From positions 30,705,565 to 30,769,564 of the forward strand of contig CM050451.1 in assembly GCA_027563935.2 (NCBI GenBank): 64,000 bases of DNA. Direction: 5' to 3'. The notes under the pieces are model-generated. The model saw only the letters and a list, made by a program, of their open reading frames with translations. It made no database searches and was not told the origin of the DNA. A program made the translations under genes and the position numbers. This DNA comes from Costus lasius (Eukaryota; Streptophyta; Magnoliopsida; Zingiberales; Costaceae). Every line of letters begins with the position of its first letter. Position 1 is the first letter of the stretch. Below are positions 43,041 through 56,601 of this stretch, piece after piece.

Positions 43041-46000
43041 ATGGCTACGAACACTGGCGGATTATCACTGCGATCACTCCTTGATAAGGATAAGTTTGTT
43101 GGAACTAACTTTATGGACTGGCATCGGAACTTGAGGATAGTCCTAAAGCTCGAGAAGAAGTTGTATGTCCTTGAACAGCCTCTTCCTGCGGCTCCTCCGC
43201 CTAATGCCCTAATGGCAGACAGAGATGCTTATAGAAAGCATCAGGATGATTCTTTGGAGGTTGCATGTCTTATGCTAGCCAGCATGGCACCTGAACTGCA
43301 GGTGCAATATGAGGAGCATAACGCTTTTCAGATGATCACTCGTCTGAAACAGATATTCGAGGCTCAGGCTAGAACTGAGAGATTTGACACCACTAAAGCA
43401 GTCTTTCGGTGCAAGTTGTCTGAGGGTGCACCAGTGAGACCTCATGTTCTCAAACTCATTGGGAACGTGGATCATCTCAGGAGACTGGGACACACCATAG
43501 ACAACGAGCTGGTTGTGGATCTTATTTTGCATTCCCTGCCCCCTAGCTTCAGTCCGTTTATTATTAACTTCAACATGAACCGGATTGAGTGCACACGGGA
43601 GGAATTGATGAATATGCTCCAAACAGCCGACCGAGAGATGGGTAAGACCAAACCCAATTCTGTTCTTTTGGTCCCTGCGACCAAGAAGATAAAGAAGAAG
43701 GGTAAGGCACGTGCTAAGAGCAGTGCCAGAGGTCCTACCAAAGCACTGAAGAAAAAGGCGAAGAAGTCAAAGGACCAGAGGTGTTTTCACTGTGGCGAGC
43801 AGGGTCACTGGAGAAGGGACTGCAAGCTGCTTCAGAATGAGGAGAAGAAAGGCTTGGCTTTAACTTCTAGCTCAGGTATCTATGTTACAGAAGTCAATCT
43901 TTCTACTTCTATGTCATGGGTATTGGATACCGCATGTGGAGCTCATATTTGTACAAATATCCAGGGGCTCAAGAAAAGTAGATCGGTGTGGCTTGGAGAG
44001 ATTAACCTACGCGTTGGAAACGGGGCACAGGTTGCTGCTGTTGCTGTAGGCATTTTGACTCTCTCCTTGCCTTCTGGACTTCGATTAGAACTAGATAATT
44101 GCTTTTGTGTACCTTCACTTACTAAGAACATTGTATCCATTCCTTGCTTAGCAAGGAAAGGATTTAAATTTGAAATAAATAAGAACTCCTGTTCTTTTTC
44201 ATTTGCAAATATGTTCTATGGGAAGGGTACTTTGTGCAATGGTCTATATATCTTGGATATGGAAAGTTCTATTTGTAACATAAGTAATAAAAGGACCAAA
44301 CTGAGTGGTTCAGTTGGTGCTTTCCTATGGCACTGTCGATTAGCCCATATAAACAAGAATCGCATCCAACAACTCCATGCAAATGGATTGTTAGATTCGA
44401 GTTCCTTGGAGGAATTTGATACTTATGAACCTTGTTTATTAGGGAAAATGACAAAGGCACCCTTCACCAAGATTGGTGAGAGGGCAAAAGGTTTATTAGA
44501 TCTCATACATACTGATGTGTGTGGGCCCTTCAATAAACAAGCCAGAGGAGGGTACAACTACTTCATTACCTTCACTGATGACTTCAGTAGGTATGGCTAT
44601 GTCTACTTAATGAGACATAAATCTGAATCCTTTGGGAAATTCAAGGAGATCAAGAATGAAGTAGAGAACCAGCTTGGAAGATCCATTAAAGCTCTTCGAT
44701 CAGATCGAGGTGGAGAATACCTGAGCGGTGAGTTCTTTGACTATCTGAGAGAGTGTGGGATCATATCCCAACTCACTCCTCCTGGAACACCTCAATGGAA
44801 TGGTGTGTCTGAAAGAAGAAATCAAACTTTATTGGATATGGTTCGATCTATGATGAGTCATGCAACTCTACCTTCATCATTCTGGGGGCATGCACTAGAA
44901 ACAGCTTCTCTGATACTGAATAATGTTCCATCTAAGAGTGTCTCCAAAATACCATACGAGATGTGGAGTGGGAGACGCCCTAATCTCACTTTTATCAAGA
45001 TCTGGGGATGTGAGGCTTTTGTCAAACGTTAGGATTCTAGTAAGTTAGAACCTAGATCTGATAAATGTGTGTTTGTGGGGTATCCTAAGGAAACTAAAGG
45101 ATACTACTTCTATGTCCCAACCGAGAACAAAATTTTTGTTGCTCGGGGTGTTGTCTTTCTAGAGAAAGAATTTCTTATGAAAGAAGTTAGTGGGAGGAAG
45201 TTTGACTTGGATGAGGTTGAAGTGCAAGCACAAGACCAAGAGATGGAATCTGAGCCACCTGCACCGGTTGCTAGGCAACCTGAGGCTCAGACACAGGTCC
45301 CGCGTAGGTCTGGGAGAATTCGTCGTGCACCTAAAAGGTATGGGTCGCTACCGACCCAACACGATGGGATCTTCATCATTGAGGATTAACCCAGAACCTA
45401 TGATGAGGCGGTCAGTGGACCGGACTCTGAGAGATGGCTTGACGCCATGCGATCCAAGATGGATTCCATGTCGGCTAACCAAGTCTGGGATTTGGTTGAG
45501 CTGCCTGATGGGGTAAAACCCATAGGGTGTAAATGGGTCTTCAAGAAGAATACAGACATGGATGGCAAAATAGTTACCTATAAGGGTAGACTAGTGGCTA
45601 AAGGATTTAAACAAGTCCATGGGGTGGACTATGATGAAACCTTCTCGCCAGTTGCCATGATCAAGTCCATTCGGATTCTGCTTGCTATAGCTGCGTATCA
45701 TGACTATGAGATATGGCAGATGGATGTGAAGATAGCGTTCCTTAATGGGAAGCTAACTGAGGATGTGTATATGTCACAACCTGATGGCTTCATCCATCCT
45801 GCAGAGGCTAATAAGGTCTGCAGGGTAAAGAGGTCCATTTATGGATTAAAGCTAGCATCTCGAAGTTGGAATCTTCGATTTGATGAAGCCGTGAGAGATT
45901 ATGGCTTTATCAAAAGCGAAGATGACGCCTATGTATACAGAAAATTCAGTGGGAGCTTGGTGATTTTTCTAGTTTGTATGTTGATGACATACTGCTCATC

Positions 46001-46919
46001 GGAAATGACATCCCTAGTCTTCAAGCTGTGAAGACATGGTTGGGGAAGTATTTCGACATGAAAGACTTAGGGGAGGCCGCCTATATTCTAGGCGTAAGGA
46101 TCTATTGGGATAGATCCAAGAGGCTTCTGGCCGTTAGTTAGAGTACCTACATTGATAAGGTACTGGAGAGGATCTACATGGAGCAATCCAAGAAAGGACA
46201 CCTTCCAGTGAGACATGGCCTTACTCTCTCAAAGAGCCAGTGTCCTACAACACAGGCTGAGAGGGATGACATGAGTCGAATTCCTTATACTTCGGCAGTA
46301 GGATCGATCATGTATGCAATGTTGTGTACTAGACCAGATGTGGCATATGCTATGAGCATAACCAGACGATACCAATCCAATCCAGGTCTGCAGCACTAGG
46401 TGGCTGTAAAGAACATCCTGAAGTATCTGAGAAGAACTAAGGATCTGTTCTTGGTCTATGGGGGACAGGAAGAGCTCAGTATGCAGGGCTACACTGACAC
46501 ATCGTTCCAGTCTAACCCTGACGACTTTAGATCGCAGGCCGGCTATGTGTTCAAGATAAATGGAGGCGCTGTATGTTGGAAGAGCTTCAAGCAATCCACC
46601 ATAGCAGATTCTACAACCGAAGCTGAGTATGTGGCTGCTTCTGAGGCAGCCAAGGAAGCTGTTTGGATAAGGAAGTTCTTATGTGATCTTCAGGTGGTAC
46701 CTAGTGTAATGGATCCCATTGAACTCTACTGTGACAACAATGGAGCAATTGCACAAGCCAAGGAACCACAGTCTCATCAAAGATCCAAACACATACTCAG
46801 AAGATTTCACCTGATCAGAGAGATCATTAACAGAGGTGATGTCAAGATTAGCAGAGTAGACACAGAGAACAATCTGGCAGACCCATTGACCAAGGCTTTG
46901 GCACAGCAGAAGCATGATG
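43041..46919 (+). pseudogene. gag-pol: Gag-Pol of E, broken and truncated by G
   Basis: Gag, protease and integrase are open for 663 codons: the CCHC knuckle starts at about residue 248, the protease has D296-T-A, and the integrase has SDRGGEYLS and NGVSERRN. Four stops follow: TAG at 45030-45032, TAA at 45387-45389, TAG at 46139-46141 and TAG at 46397-46399. A one-base loss near 45973 sits just before the YVDD motif. The integrase zinc finger has lost its first Cys (TYEPCLLGK against TCKACLMGK). RNase H is readable up to LAQQKHD, where G's LTR interrupts. The start ATGGCTACGAACACT aligns with sequence upstream of the A-family ATG. Confidence 0.93.
46915..46919. repeat. Presumed left target-site duplication of G (TGATG)
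   Basis: The five bases before G's terminal TGAAAGTCCCC; the partner lies outside the window. Confidence 0.35.
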
Positions 46920-47640
46920 TGAAAGTCCCCTTCAAGGGGGAGCGCAAGGGGGTGAAACCCTAAATAGGGGGCGCATGAAAAATTTCTAGGGTTTCAACTA
47001 GATCGATTGCATGAACTCATATATGATCAACTTTGATATTATTTCAAAGATCAGGTTTAGATCCTTTACCATAGCCATGATGAAGGAGGCGGCTTGGAAG
47101 AGAAAGAACCAAATGCTTCTTCTCCAAAGGTACCGCACACAAGAAGAGAGATGGCTTCTTCTTGTTGATCTTTGTGCTAGCAAAGATCTTCAAGTGTCCT
47201 TGCCGAATGGAAGGGATGGGAGATGAGATCTTGGTTGGCCGAGAGCTCCACTTGTTCATCCACCTCTTCTCCACACGAAAAAAATGCAAGAAGCCAAGTG
47301 AAGATCAATCATCCACACTTACCACATGGAGGCATTTTCGGTTTTTTTCAACATAGAAAACCGCCTTCCACAAATGGTAAGTGTTAATGGCTCATGCGTT
47401 CACTCCAAGTGAACGCTCGAAACTTCCTCTAATTGAACCAAGCGTTCACCTAGTGAACCGGTTCAATTAGATTTGGTTCAAAACCCCAATTAAGCCAAAC
47501 CACTTGGTCTAGATCATATTAAACCCTAAGGTTCCAGATCTAACCGTTCATCTCCTGATGCTCCTGATCTCACCGATCTAGCATCATCTCTCTCGATCGA
47601 AGCTTACCGATCTCAAGCCCTAATCAATCAAACATGATCA
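46920..47640 (-). repeat. Element G: end of an A-family LTR, minus orientation
   Basis: The reverse complement ends GGGGACTTTCA, after a CCCCCTTGAAGGGG stem-loop like A's LTR end. Further in it has the mini-exon ATG GCT ATG followed by GTAAAGG, and the GCTAGCACAA/CTTGTGTGCGG pair. It is cut at 47640 by H; the rest of G should lie right of the window. Confidence 0.9.
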
Positions 47641-49349
47641 TGAAGGAACCCCTTTCAAGAGGGGGGGGGGGGGGCGAAAACCCTATTAGGATGGCGCATA
47701 AAACCTTTTGCAAGCGGAAGAAGGGCTTTCATAGATCTTTATATCGCATATGATCAACTTAGATGGATATGAGAAGGATCCATACCGTCGCCATCTCTTG
47801 GATGGTATCTTGGAAGAAGAAAGCAAGAGAGATCTCCTCCAAAGGTTGTCGCACACAAGAGGAAGAAGGCCTACTTCTTTGGGGCGATTTGTGCTAGCAA
47901 TGCTCCAAAGCTTCCTTGATCGTTTGAGGGACGAAGAGATGAAAACTTGGCCGAATCCTCTTGTCGTCAACCTTCACGCCACCAGCCGTAAGTCGTCCAA
48001 TGCCAAGAGCGAATTAGCGAGAGGAATAGAGAGGAGGCGTTGCAAGTGAACGTGGAAACGTTCCCACGTTGAAAACCGAAAGTTCCCAAAATAGCAAGCC
48101 TTGATTACATGCGTTATGCGTTCACCAAGTGAACCATGCGCAACTCTCTTCTCCCACCTGAACCTTGTGCTCAACCCATGAGCCAGTTCAAGATGTTTGG
48201 TTCAATGACCAAACCAAATCAGCCCAAACATTAAGTCTAGATCGAATTAGACCCTAAGGTCCTAGATTTGACCATTCATCTCCAGATGCTTCTGATCTGA
48301 TCGATCTAGCATCAACACCCTCGATCGAAGCTTACCGATCTCAAGCCCTAATCAATCAAACATGATCAGACCAGATCTCACTTACAATCAGAGTTTAAAT
48401 CCCTTTAAACTGAACCGAAACAATTCAGTCCACACGATCTAACTTAAGTAAGCCATATCATCAAATTGTGCGACCCTGAGGGTTTCCTTTAAATGTCGGT
48501 AACGATAACTTACGTTATCACGATCAGTGAGGGGTATCTAGCAACACATCACTGTCTCCCGATATAAAGGAAAGAGTCTTCCAAGACTACACCCAAAACA
48601 CAGCTCAAGTGTGAATCCTTTTCACTAGGCTTCACTAGGCATACATATTTCCTTTGCCACTGGATGTTCTTATTGGACAAGCGTGTCAAGCTTGTAGCTC
48701 CAATATGATGAGCATGATTAGACCAGATGAACACAGTCACCTGGGTATGGCCATACACTTTCTCAATCATCTCAGCCGGGGGGGCCCCTTTAGAACACCA
48801 CACTCCTTAAACAAGGAGACGGCAATCCTATATCTATCACTAGTGCCCTAACCTGACTCATGATCATTATCCAAGATAGTCTATGACCATTATCTTTCAA
48901 ATGATATTGAACTACCTCAAAACAATGACAATCATCATTTAGAAACACAAGTGATCTCAAGTCAGAGGAGATGTGCCACTTGTAGCAAACAAGGATTATT
49001 CACATTGTGACAAGCAATTGAATATCCTAGTAGGGTCTGTCCAGTACATCCAATGTACCCATGAGTCTACATCTTATTCCATGCTCGAAGCATCCTATAA
49101 GATTAGAACACATATTAGTCTCAAGAATATCAAGGCTGTCTCAAGTTCACCAAGATATCTCGACTAAGGACTTAACTGCATGTCAGCCTAGCTGAACAAC
49201 TTTGAGACATTATTCAGAAGAACATATATTGCAGCAGACAATGTAATTAACTGAATAACAACCATGCCTTTATAAACATAACAGTTTATTACATGATACT
49301 GTTACAATCCCAAGACCTCAAACATTAGTCTTAAGGGCATATCCCAACA
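47641..49349 (-). repeat. 3' LTR of element H (1709 bp)
   Basis: On the minus strand it begins TGTTGGGATATGCCC and ends CTTCA. Near the end it has an uninterrupted run of 14 G (plus strand 47661-47674); the other H LTR has 13. Confidence 0.95.
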
Positions 49350-49364
49350 ATCTCCCACTTGCAC
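49350..49364 (-). other. Polypurine tract of H
   Basis: The reverse complement reads GCAAGTGGGAGAT directly before the 3' LTR. Confidence 0.9.
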
Positions 49365-49369
49365 TTAAT

Positions 49370-52300
49370 CTAATGGTTGAGAAATCTCAAACCCATATTG
49401 TTACAGTGCTTCTCATGCTTCTGCTGCGCCAGAGGCTTGGTAAGCGGGTCTGCCAGATTGTCATCAGTATGTACCTTGCAGACTTTGATCTCGCCACGAT
49501 CTATGATCTCCCGGATCAAGTGAAACTGTCTCTGTATGTGCTTGGACTTCTGGTGTGACCGTGGTTCCTTTGCTTGTGCGATTGCTCCAGTGTTATCACA
49601 GAAGATAACCAAAGGATCAGCACTCGAAGGAACGACACCAAGTTCTCTCACGAACTTACGAATCCACACTGCCTCCTTGGATGCTTCCGAGGCTGCAACA
49701 TACTCGGCTTCTGTTGTGGAATCAGCAACAGTTGACTGTTTGAAACTCTTCCACACCACTGCTCCTCCATTCAAGCTAAAAACATAGCCTGATTGCGATC
49801 GGAAATCATCCTGGTCCGACTGGAATGAAGCGTCAGTATATCCTTCAATACTGAGTTCTTCCTGACCACCATATATCAAGAACATATCTTTGGTCCTCCG
49901 AAGATATTTCAAAATGTTCTTGACTGCAATCCAGTGCGCCATACCTGGATTACTTTGGAATCGACTGGTCACGCTTAACCCGTAAGCGACGTCTGGGCGA
50001 GTACACAACATCGCATACATAATGGACCCAATAGCCGAAGCATAAGGCGTATTGTCCATTTCATCTTTCTCAGTCTGTGTTTGTGGACACTGACTCTTCG
50101 AAAGATTCAGACCATGTCTGACTGGAAGATATCCCCTTTTAGAATTCTCTAAATGGAATCTTTCCAGGACCTTATCGATGTAAGTACTCTGGCACAGCCC
50201 GAGAAGCCTCTTAGATCTATCCCTGTAGATCTTCACACCTAATACATAGGCTGCTTCTCCTAAATCTTTCATCTGGAAACATTTCCTTAACCATGCCTTC
50301 ACAGCATGCATTTCAGGAATGTCATTTCCAATGATCAAGATGTCATCGACGTAGAGGACTAGGAAAGTAATCACGCTCCCACTAAACCTCTTATATACAC
50401 ACGGGTCATCCTCGTTCTTGATGAAACCAAATTCAGTGACTGATTCATCAAAACGAATGTTCCAGCTTCTTGATGCTTGCTTATGTCCATAAATGGACTT
50501 CTTTAATTTGCATATCTTATGACGATCTGATGGATTAGTGAAACCTTCAGGTTGTGTCATATACACATCCTCATCCAGATTTCCATTAAGGAAAGCTGTT
50601 TTTCACATCCATCTGCCAGATCTCATAATCATAATATGCAGCTATAGCGAATAGAATCCGAATAGACTTAAACATGGCTACAGGAGAGAAAGTTTCATCA
50701 TAATCTATCCCGTAGATTTGTTTGAAACCTTTCGCAACAAGCCTGCCTTTATAGGTAACCACGTTACCATCCATGTCAATCTTCTTCTTGAAGATCCATT
50801 TGCAGCCTATAGGGATTACTCCCGGAGGCGGATCAACCAAATCCCAGACTTGGTTATCTGACATGGAGTCCATCTCGGCTCGCATAGCTTCATGCCATCT
50901 AGCTGACTCCGGTCCACTGACCGCATCCGCATAAGTGAGGGGTTCATCATTATCAATGATGTAGACTCCGTCATAACGCTCAGGCTGTCGACGGATCCTA
51001 CCCGATCTTCGCGGTTCCCGTGATATCTGAGCCTCAGGTTGTTCAATAACCTGATCTACCGGCTCAGGCACATCCATCTGTGCTTGACTACTTTGTCCAT
51101 CCTCTGGATTCTCATCCAGCTTTATTTCTCTCCCACTGGCCTCTTGCAGAAGAAACTCCTTCTCAAGAAATATAGCCGTCCGAACAACAAAAACCTTGTT
51201 CTCCTTGGGATCGTAGAAATAATAACCCTTAGTTTCCTTAGGGTAACCGACAAAGACGCATTTCTCAGATCTGCTCTCCAGTTTCCCAGAGGCGAGCTTT
51301 TTGACATAAGCCTCGCAGCCCCAGATCCTGATAAATGTCAAGCTCGGCTGTTTCCCATACCATAACTCATATGGAGTCTTAGAAACTGCCTTGGATGGCA
51401 CTCGGTTTAGTACCTTTGCAGCTGTTTCCAGTGCAAACCCCCAAAAGGAGTAAGGTAGAGTAGCCTGACTCATCATAGAACGAACCATATCAAGCAACGT
51501 TCTATTTCTCCTCTCGGACACACCATTCCATTGCGGTGTTCCTGGCGGAGTGAGCTGTGAGATAATCCCACACTCCTTTAGATAGTCAGTAAACGCATGA
51601 CTTAGGTATTCTCCACCTCGATCTGAGCGAAGTGCCTTGATATTTCGGCCTAGCTGATTTTGTACTTCATTCTTGAACTCTTTGAACTTGTCAAAAGATT
51701 CACTCTTATGTCTCATCAGATAGACATAACCGTACCTACTGAAATCATCAGTGAAGGTAATGAAGTACTGATAGCCACCTCTGGCATGTTTACTAAATGG
51801 CCCACACACATCACTGTGTATAAGGTCAAGTAAAACTGAAGCCCTTTGACCTTTGTGAGGAAAAGGCGACTTCGTCATTTTACCCATCAAACAAGCTTTG
51901 CATGTATCAATCTCCTCACAGGAGAATGATCCCAGCAGTCCATGTTCATGCAACCGCTTAATGCGTTTCTCGTTAATATGGCCTAAACGACTATGCCATA
52001 GCAAGGTGCTGTCATCAGCATACTTGGCTTTCTTATTATCAATGTTTTGTATAGAATTTTCCATGTCCAACATGAATAACCCATTGTTAATTGAACCAGT
52101 TGCATAAACAATATTATCATAAGATAAAACACACTTTGAAATATTGCATTCAAAGGCAAATCCTTTCCTGACAAGAGCAGGAATAGAGATAATATTTTTA
52201 GTAATGCTGGGAACAAAATAACAACTGTTTAGTTCCAATACAAGTCCAGATGGCAAAGAAATGAAATAGTCTCCTACAGCAACAGCAGCAACCCGTGCCC

Positions 52301-53255
52301 CGTTTCCTACTCGTAGGTCTACCTCATGCTGTCCCACCTGCCTTCTTCTCTTGAGTTCCTGTACATTTGAACAAATGTGAACTCCACATGCAGTGTCCAA
52401 CACCCATGAAATAGAAGAAGATGAAAACATGACTTCAGTCACGAATATACCTGAGCCAGAAGCGATGCTTCCCCTCTTATCTCCTTGGAGCGCTTTACAG
52501 TCCTTTTTCCAGTGACCTAGCTGGCCACAGTGGAAACACCTGTATTCCTTGGACCGCTTAACCTTCTGTTTCAGAGCCTTGCTGTAGCTCTTGACAGGGG
52601 CCTTGCCCTTCTTCCCCTTCTTCTTGTTCCTTGAAGGAACCATTAAGACAGAGGTTGAAGGCTTTCCCTTCAGAGTTTCCTCAGTAGTCAAGAGCATATT
52701 CAGCAGCTCTGCCGGAGTACAGTCGATTTTGTTCATATTAAAATTAATAATGAACGCATCGAATGAAGGCGGGAGAGACTGGAGAATAATGTCCACAGCA
52801 AGCTCCTAATTGATGGTATGCCCCAGTTTCTCTAGAGCCTCTTTGTGCCCAATCATCTTGAGCACGTGAGCTCCCACTGGGCTCCCTTCAGCCAGTTTGC
52901 TCTGAAAGAAGAGCTTCGTCAGATTATAGCGTTCTGTCCTCGCCTGTGCAGCATACAACATCTTGAGGTTCGCTATAATTTTTATAGCCGACATATCCTC
53001 ATGCTGACGCTGCAGCGGTGGCGTCATAGACGCTAGCATCAGGCAAGCGACATCAATGCTATCATTGACGTGCTTTTCATAGGTTTCTCGAACCGCCCTT
53101 GCGGCGTTCGGAGCGGGCTGCGGTGGTATCGCCGACTCGAGGACATACAGTTTCCTCTCTGCCTTAAGAACAATCTTAAGGTGTCCGTACCAGTCCGAGA
53201 AGTTTGGCCCAGTAAACTTCTCCCTTTCCAGTAGGGATCGCACATTGAAGCTCAT
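49370..53255 (-). pseudogene. gag-pol: Gag-Pol of H with one stop and one frameshift
   Basis: It is the same 1294-residue type as A. From ATG at 53255 the frame is open through most of Gag. A TAG at 52808-52806 replaces a Gln codon (HTINQEL). It is then open through zinc knuckle, protease (DTA), integrase and the first part of RT. At 50599-50603 an A-run on the coding strand has five bases where relatives have four, shifting the frame right after QMDVK. The remainder (50566-49370) encodes the rest of RT with YVDD and RNase H. SIYGLKQAS reads SIYGHKQAS here. Confidence 0.95.
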
Positions 53256-55059
53256 GGTGTTCGTTGCTGCAGGAATCTACAACAATGCAAGAACAGCAAG
53301 GTCAGTATCAATGTTAAGAATCAATCAGGACTTAAGAATGATTCTTTTTCTCACTATTTTATCTGGCTGAAAAATCCAGCAAAACAGCCCGAAAGAGTAG
53401 AACTCTTTTAGTGAGATGGGATCCAGATTTCATACTTGGTCTCCGCGTCCCGCTCAGGCGAGATAAGATGCACAGAGATGACAAGCACTAATCTCTGGTA
53501 GGCAGTCCCTGCCAATCGCCAACCCGTGCGATTCTCCTTCATCTGGGCGATCCAGCAGACTGTGCCAACTGAGTTGGTACAACACAATCTCTGATCCCAC
53601 AGATGGCTGCCTCCATGTGCTACCATATGCGCCACATATGTAGCCTACATGGCCAAGCTGACCCGACCTACTCCCTGGACCACCACGTGCTATGCTGAGC
53701 AACGAGAAGCGATAAATCCCTTCTCTGTAACACGTAGGTGAAATCACACACCGTCTGAAGATAGATGGACGTGCCCACTGAGTGGGTACAACACGGCTCC
53801 AACGATAATCAGAACAGTGAGGTTTCGCGTCAGAAGGCTTACGAGCTTGATATTTAATCGTTGGATTTTAACGGTCTTTTATCTTCTTCACTATCATGCA
53901 ATTCCTATGGCGATAGCAGAAGATAAACTAATCATGCAATTCTAATATTAAACAATAAAAGAAAGCATGGATCTTATGTGGTAAAAGCCCATAGCCTAAG
54001 TAAGACCTTAAATAAACTTAAGTCTTCACTTGCTTTTCTTCATGGGTCTTTTGCTGCTCATCTGGCCCAAACCAGGGCCCAAGCGCCATCTGCAGCTCTG
54101 GAGCCCCCACCAGGAATATGCGCCTGTCCCAGAGTCGAACCCTGGACCTCCCACCTGGTCAAGCCACTGCTGCAAGCGCCTCTGCCAAGTGTGCTCTGTG
54201 CTCTTGTCTGATTAATTTACATATTAATCTATCTAGACAAGATTGACTCGCAGGTCAATTACATTTTATAAATTAAATGCAATGTGATTCGCAGATCACA
54301 ATATAAAGATTAATTTACAAAATTTACCAGGCACGCAGGCCCCAGCACAGCACACATTTAACATGGGCAGCCCACATAAGATTAAATAAACAGGCAATAT
54401 GGCATCAAACATCAGCATGTGATCCAATAAGAAAACAAAATTTTGAAAACCGCATTGGCATCAATTTTAATTTTCTTATATGCCCCCACAACCTTACAAC
54501 GGTACAATAATAGGGATCCACTCATCCAATCTAGTCAGATCCTGTGCCCTTGCATGCACCAAGTCCTAACTGACTTGAGTCAACCCAGTGGTCAACTATG
54601 CATGCACCAAGGGCTGAACAACCACGATGAGGTCTGGCAAACGGGTGTGAGCCCGGGCCTAACTCATGTGCGTTCAACAGACGTCTCAACCAGACATCGC
54701 TACACACCTATGATGCAGCCGACCTATAGCCACCTCTTGCTTGCGCAAGGGTGCTATCTGGTCGACCCATCTAGGCTGTCAGATGGTCTGATCAGACTAG
54801 TTGGATCTAACCTAGAGGATGACTTCAACCCTACTAACCCGTCTAAGGGTTTATAGTAGGCGCTTAGTCTAATGATAGGCGCGCAAGTGATATTCTTTTG
54901 ATAAAACATCAACAACAAAGATCACAAAGATGCGCCTAGTTTGAAACATGCGCAAACATAAAACATGTGTAATCATATTCGCATGTAAGCTATAGATCTA
55001 AGCATGCAAACAAGGATCACAATATAGCATTAAGCAATCATATGCATAGATATAAACCT
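53256..55059 (-). other. 5' leader of H
   Basis: Collinear with the A-family leaders. The hairpin cluster lies at about 53440-53780, with the GCTAC/GTAGC long stem. The acceptor AG is at 53278-53277. No other gene is present. Confidence 0.85.
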
Positions 55060-55218
55060 GCTCTGATACCAATTTGAAGGAACCCCTTTCAAGAGGGGGG
55101 GGGGGGGTGAAAACCCTATTAGGATGGCGCATAAAACCTTTTGCAAGCGGAAGAAGGGCTTTCATAGATCTTTATATCGCATATGATCAACTTAGATGGA
55201 TATGAGAAGGATCCATAC
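53277..55218 (-). other. Predicted intron of H
   Basis: The minus-strand exon ATG GCG ACG (55227-55219) is followed by GTATGG. The acceptor ends at 53277, and 21 nt in frame lead to the gag ATG at 53255. Confidence 0.5.
55060..55071 (-). other. Primer binding site of H
   Basis: The reverse complement is TGGTATCAGAGC, three bases after the LTR end (one more A than in A). Confidence 0.95.
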
Positions 55219-56601
55219 CGTCGCCATCTCTTGGATGGTATCTTGGAAGAAGAAAGCAAGAGAGATCTCCTCCAAAGGTTGTCGCACACAAGAGGAAGAA
55301 GGCCTACTTCTTTGGGGCGATTTGTGCTAGCAATGCTCCAAAGCTTCCTTGATCGTTTGAGGGACGAAGAGATGAAAACTTGGCCGAATCCTCTTGTCGT
55401 CAACCTTCACGCCACCAGCCGTGAGTCGTCCAATGCCAAGAGCGAATTAGCGAGAGGAATAGAGAGGAGGCGTTGCAAGTGAACGTGGAAACGTTCCCAC
55501 GTTGAAAACCGAAAGTTCCCAAAATAGCAAGCCTTGATTACATGCGTTATGCGTTCACCAAGTGAACCATGCGCAACTCTCTTCTCCCACCTGAACCTTG
55601 TGCTCAACCCATGAGCCAGTTCAAGATGTTTGGTTCAATGACCAAACCAAATCAGCCCAAACATTAAGTCTAGATCGAATTAGACCCTAAGGTCCTAGAT
55701 CTGACCATTCATCTCCAGATGCTTCTGATCTGATCGATCTAGCATCAACACCCTCGATCGAAGCTTACCGATCTCAAGCCCTAATCAATCAAACATGATC
55801 AGACCAGATCTCACTTACAATCAGAGTTTAAATCCCTTTAAACTGAACCGAAATAATTCAGTCCACACGATCTGACTTAAGTAAGCCATATCATCAAATT
55901 GTGCGACCCTGAGGGTTTCCTTTAAATGTCGGTAATGATAACTTACGTTATCACGATCAGTGAGGGGTATCTAGCAACACATCACTGTCTCCCGATATAA
56001 AGGAAAGAGTCTTCCAAGACTACACCCAAAACACAGCTCAAGTGTGAATCCTTTTCACTAGGCTTCACTAGGCATACATATTTCCTTTGCCACTGGATGT
56101 TCTTATTGGACAAGCGTGTCAAGCTTGTAGCTCCAATATGATGAGCATGATTAGACCAGATGAACACAGTCACCTGGGTATGGCCATACACTTTCTCAAT
56201 CATCTCAGCCGGGGGGGCCCCTTTAGAACACCACACTCCTTAAACAAGGAGACGGCAATCCTATATCTATCACTAGTGCCCTAACCTGACTCATGATCAT
56301 TATCCAAGATAGTCTATGACCATTATCTTTCAAATGATATTGAACTACCTCAAAACAATGACAATCATCATTTAGAAACACAAGTGATCTCAAGTCAGAG
56401 GAGATGTGCCACTTGTAGCAAACAAGGATTATTCACATTGTGACAAGCAAGTGAATATCCTAGTAGGGTCTGTCCAGTACATCCAATGTACCCATGAGTC
56501 TACATCTTATTCCATGCTCGAAGCATCCTATAAGATTAGAACACATATTAGTCTCAAGCATATCAAGGCTGTCTCAAGTTCACCAAGATATCTCGACTAA
56601 G
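55075..56601 (-). repeat. 5' LTR of element H (first about 180 bases displaced by I)
   Basis: It matches 47641-49167 with about seven substitutions (for example near 55422, 55700, 55855 and 56451). The LTR's own 5' end is separated by the insertion of I after CTAAG and lies beyond the window. Confidence 0.95.
56597..56601. repeat. Presumed left target-site duplication of I (CTAAG)
   Basis: The five bases before I's TGTTGGGG belong to H's LTR; the partner lies outside the window. Confidence 0.5.

Larger units (their letters stand above)
30165..46919 (+). mobile_element. Element E: second Ty1-copia family, split by F, 3' end not in window
   Basis: It has a 1952-bp 5' LTR, PBS, leader (cut by F) and gag-pol up to the last RNase H codons, where G is inserted. 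The 3' LTR must lie beyond 64000. The coding region has four stops and one frameshift, so E is older than the elements it contains. Its proteins are clearly related to the A family, but the LTRs are not readily alignable. Confidence 0.9.
47641..56601 (-). mobile_element. Element H: copia element on minus strand, 5' LTR cut by I
   Basis: Read on the minus strand it has a partial 5' LTR (56601-55075), PBS, leader, Gag-Pol and polypurine tract, and a complete 3' LTR (49349-47641). It is inserted in G's LTR, with GATCA at 47636-47640 as presumed duplication. The LTRs show about seven substitutions plus a G-tract length change. Gag-Pol has one stop and one frameshift. Confidence 0.95.

Noticed and set aside
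46400..46963. ORF that runs from E's RNase H into G's LTR, suggesting a fused protein.
   Set aside because: The last codons are read-through into an inserted LTR on the other strand, and upstream stops and a frameshift prevent translation from E's start.
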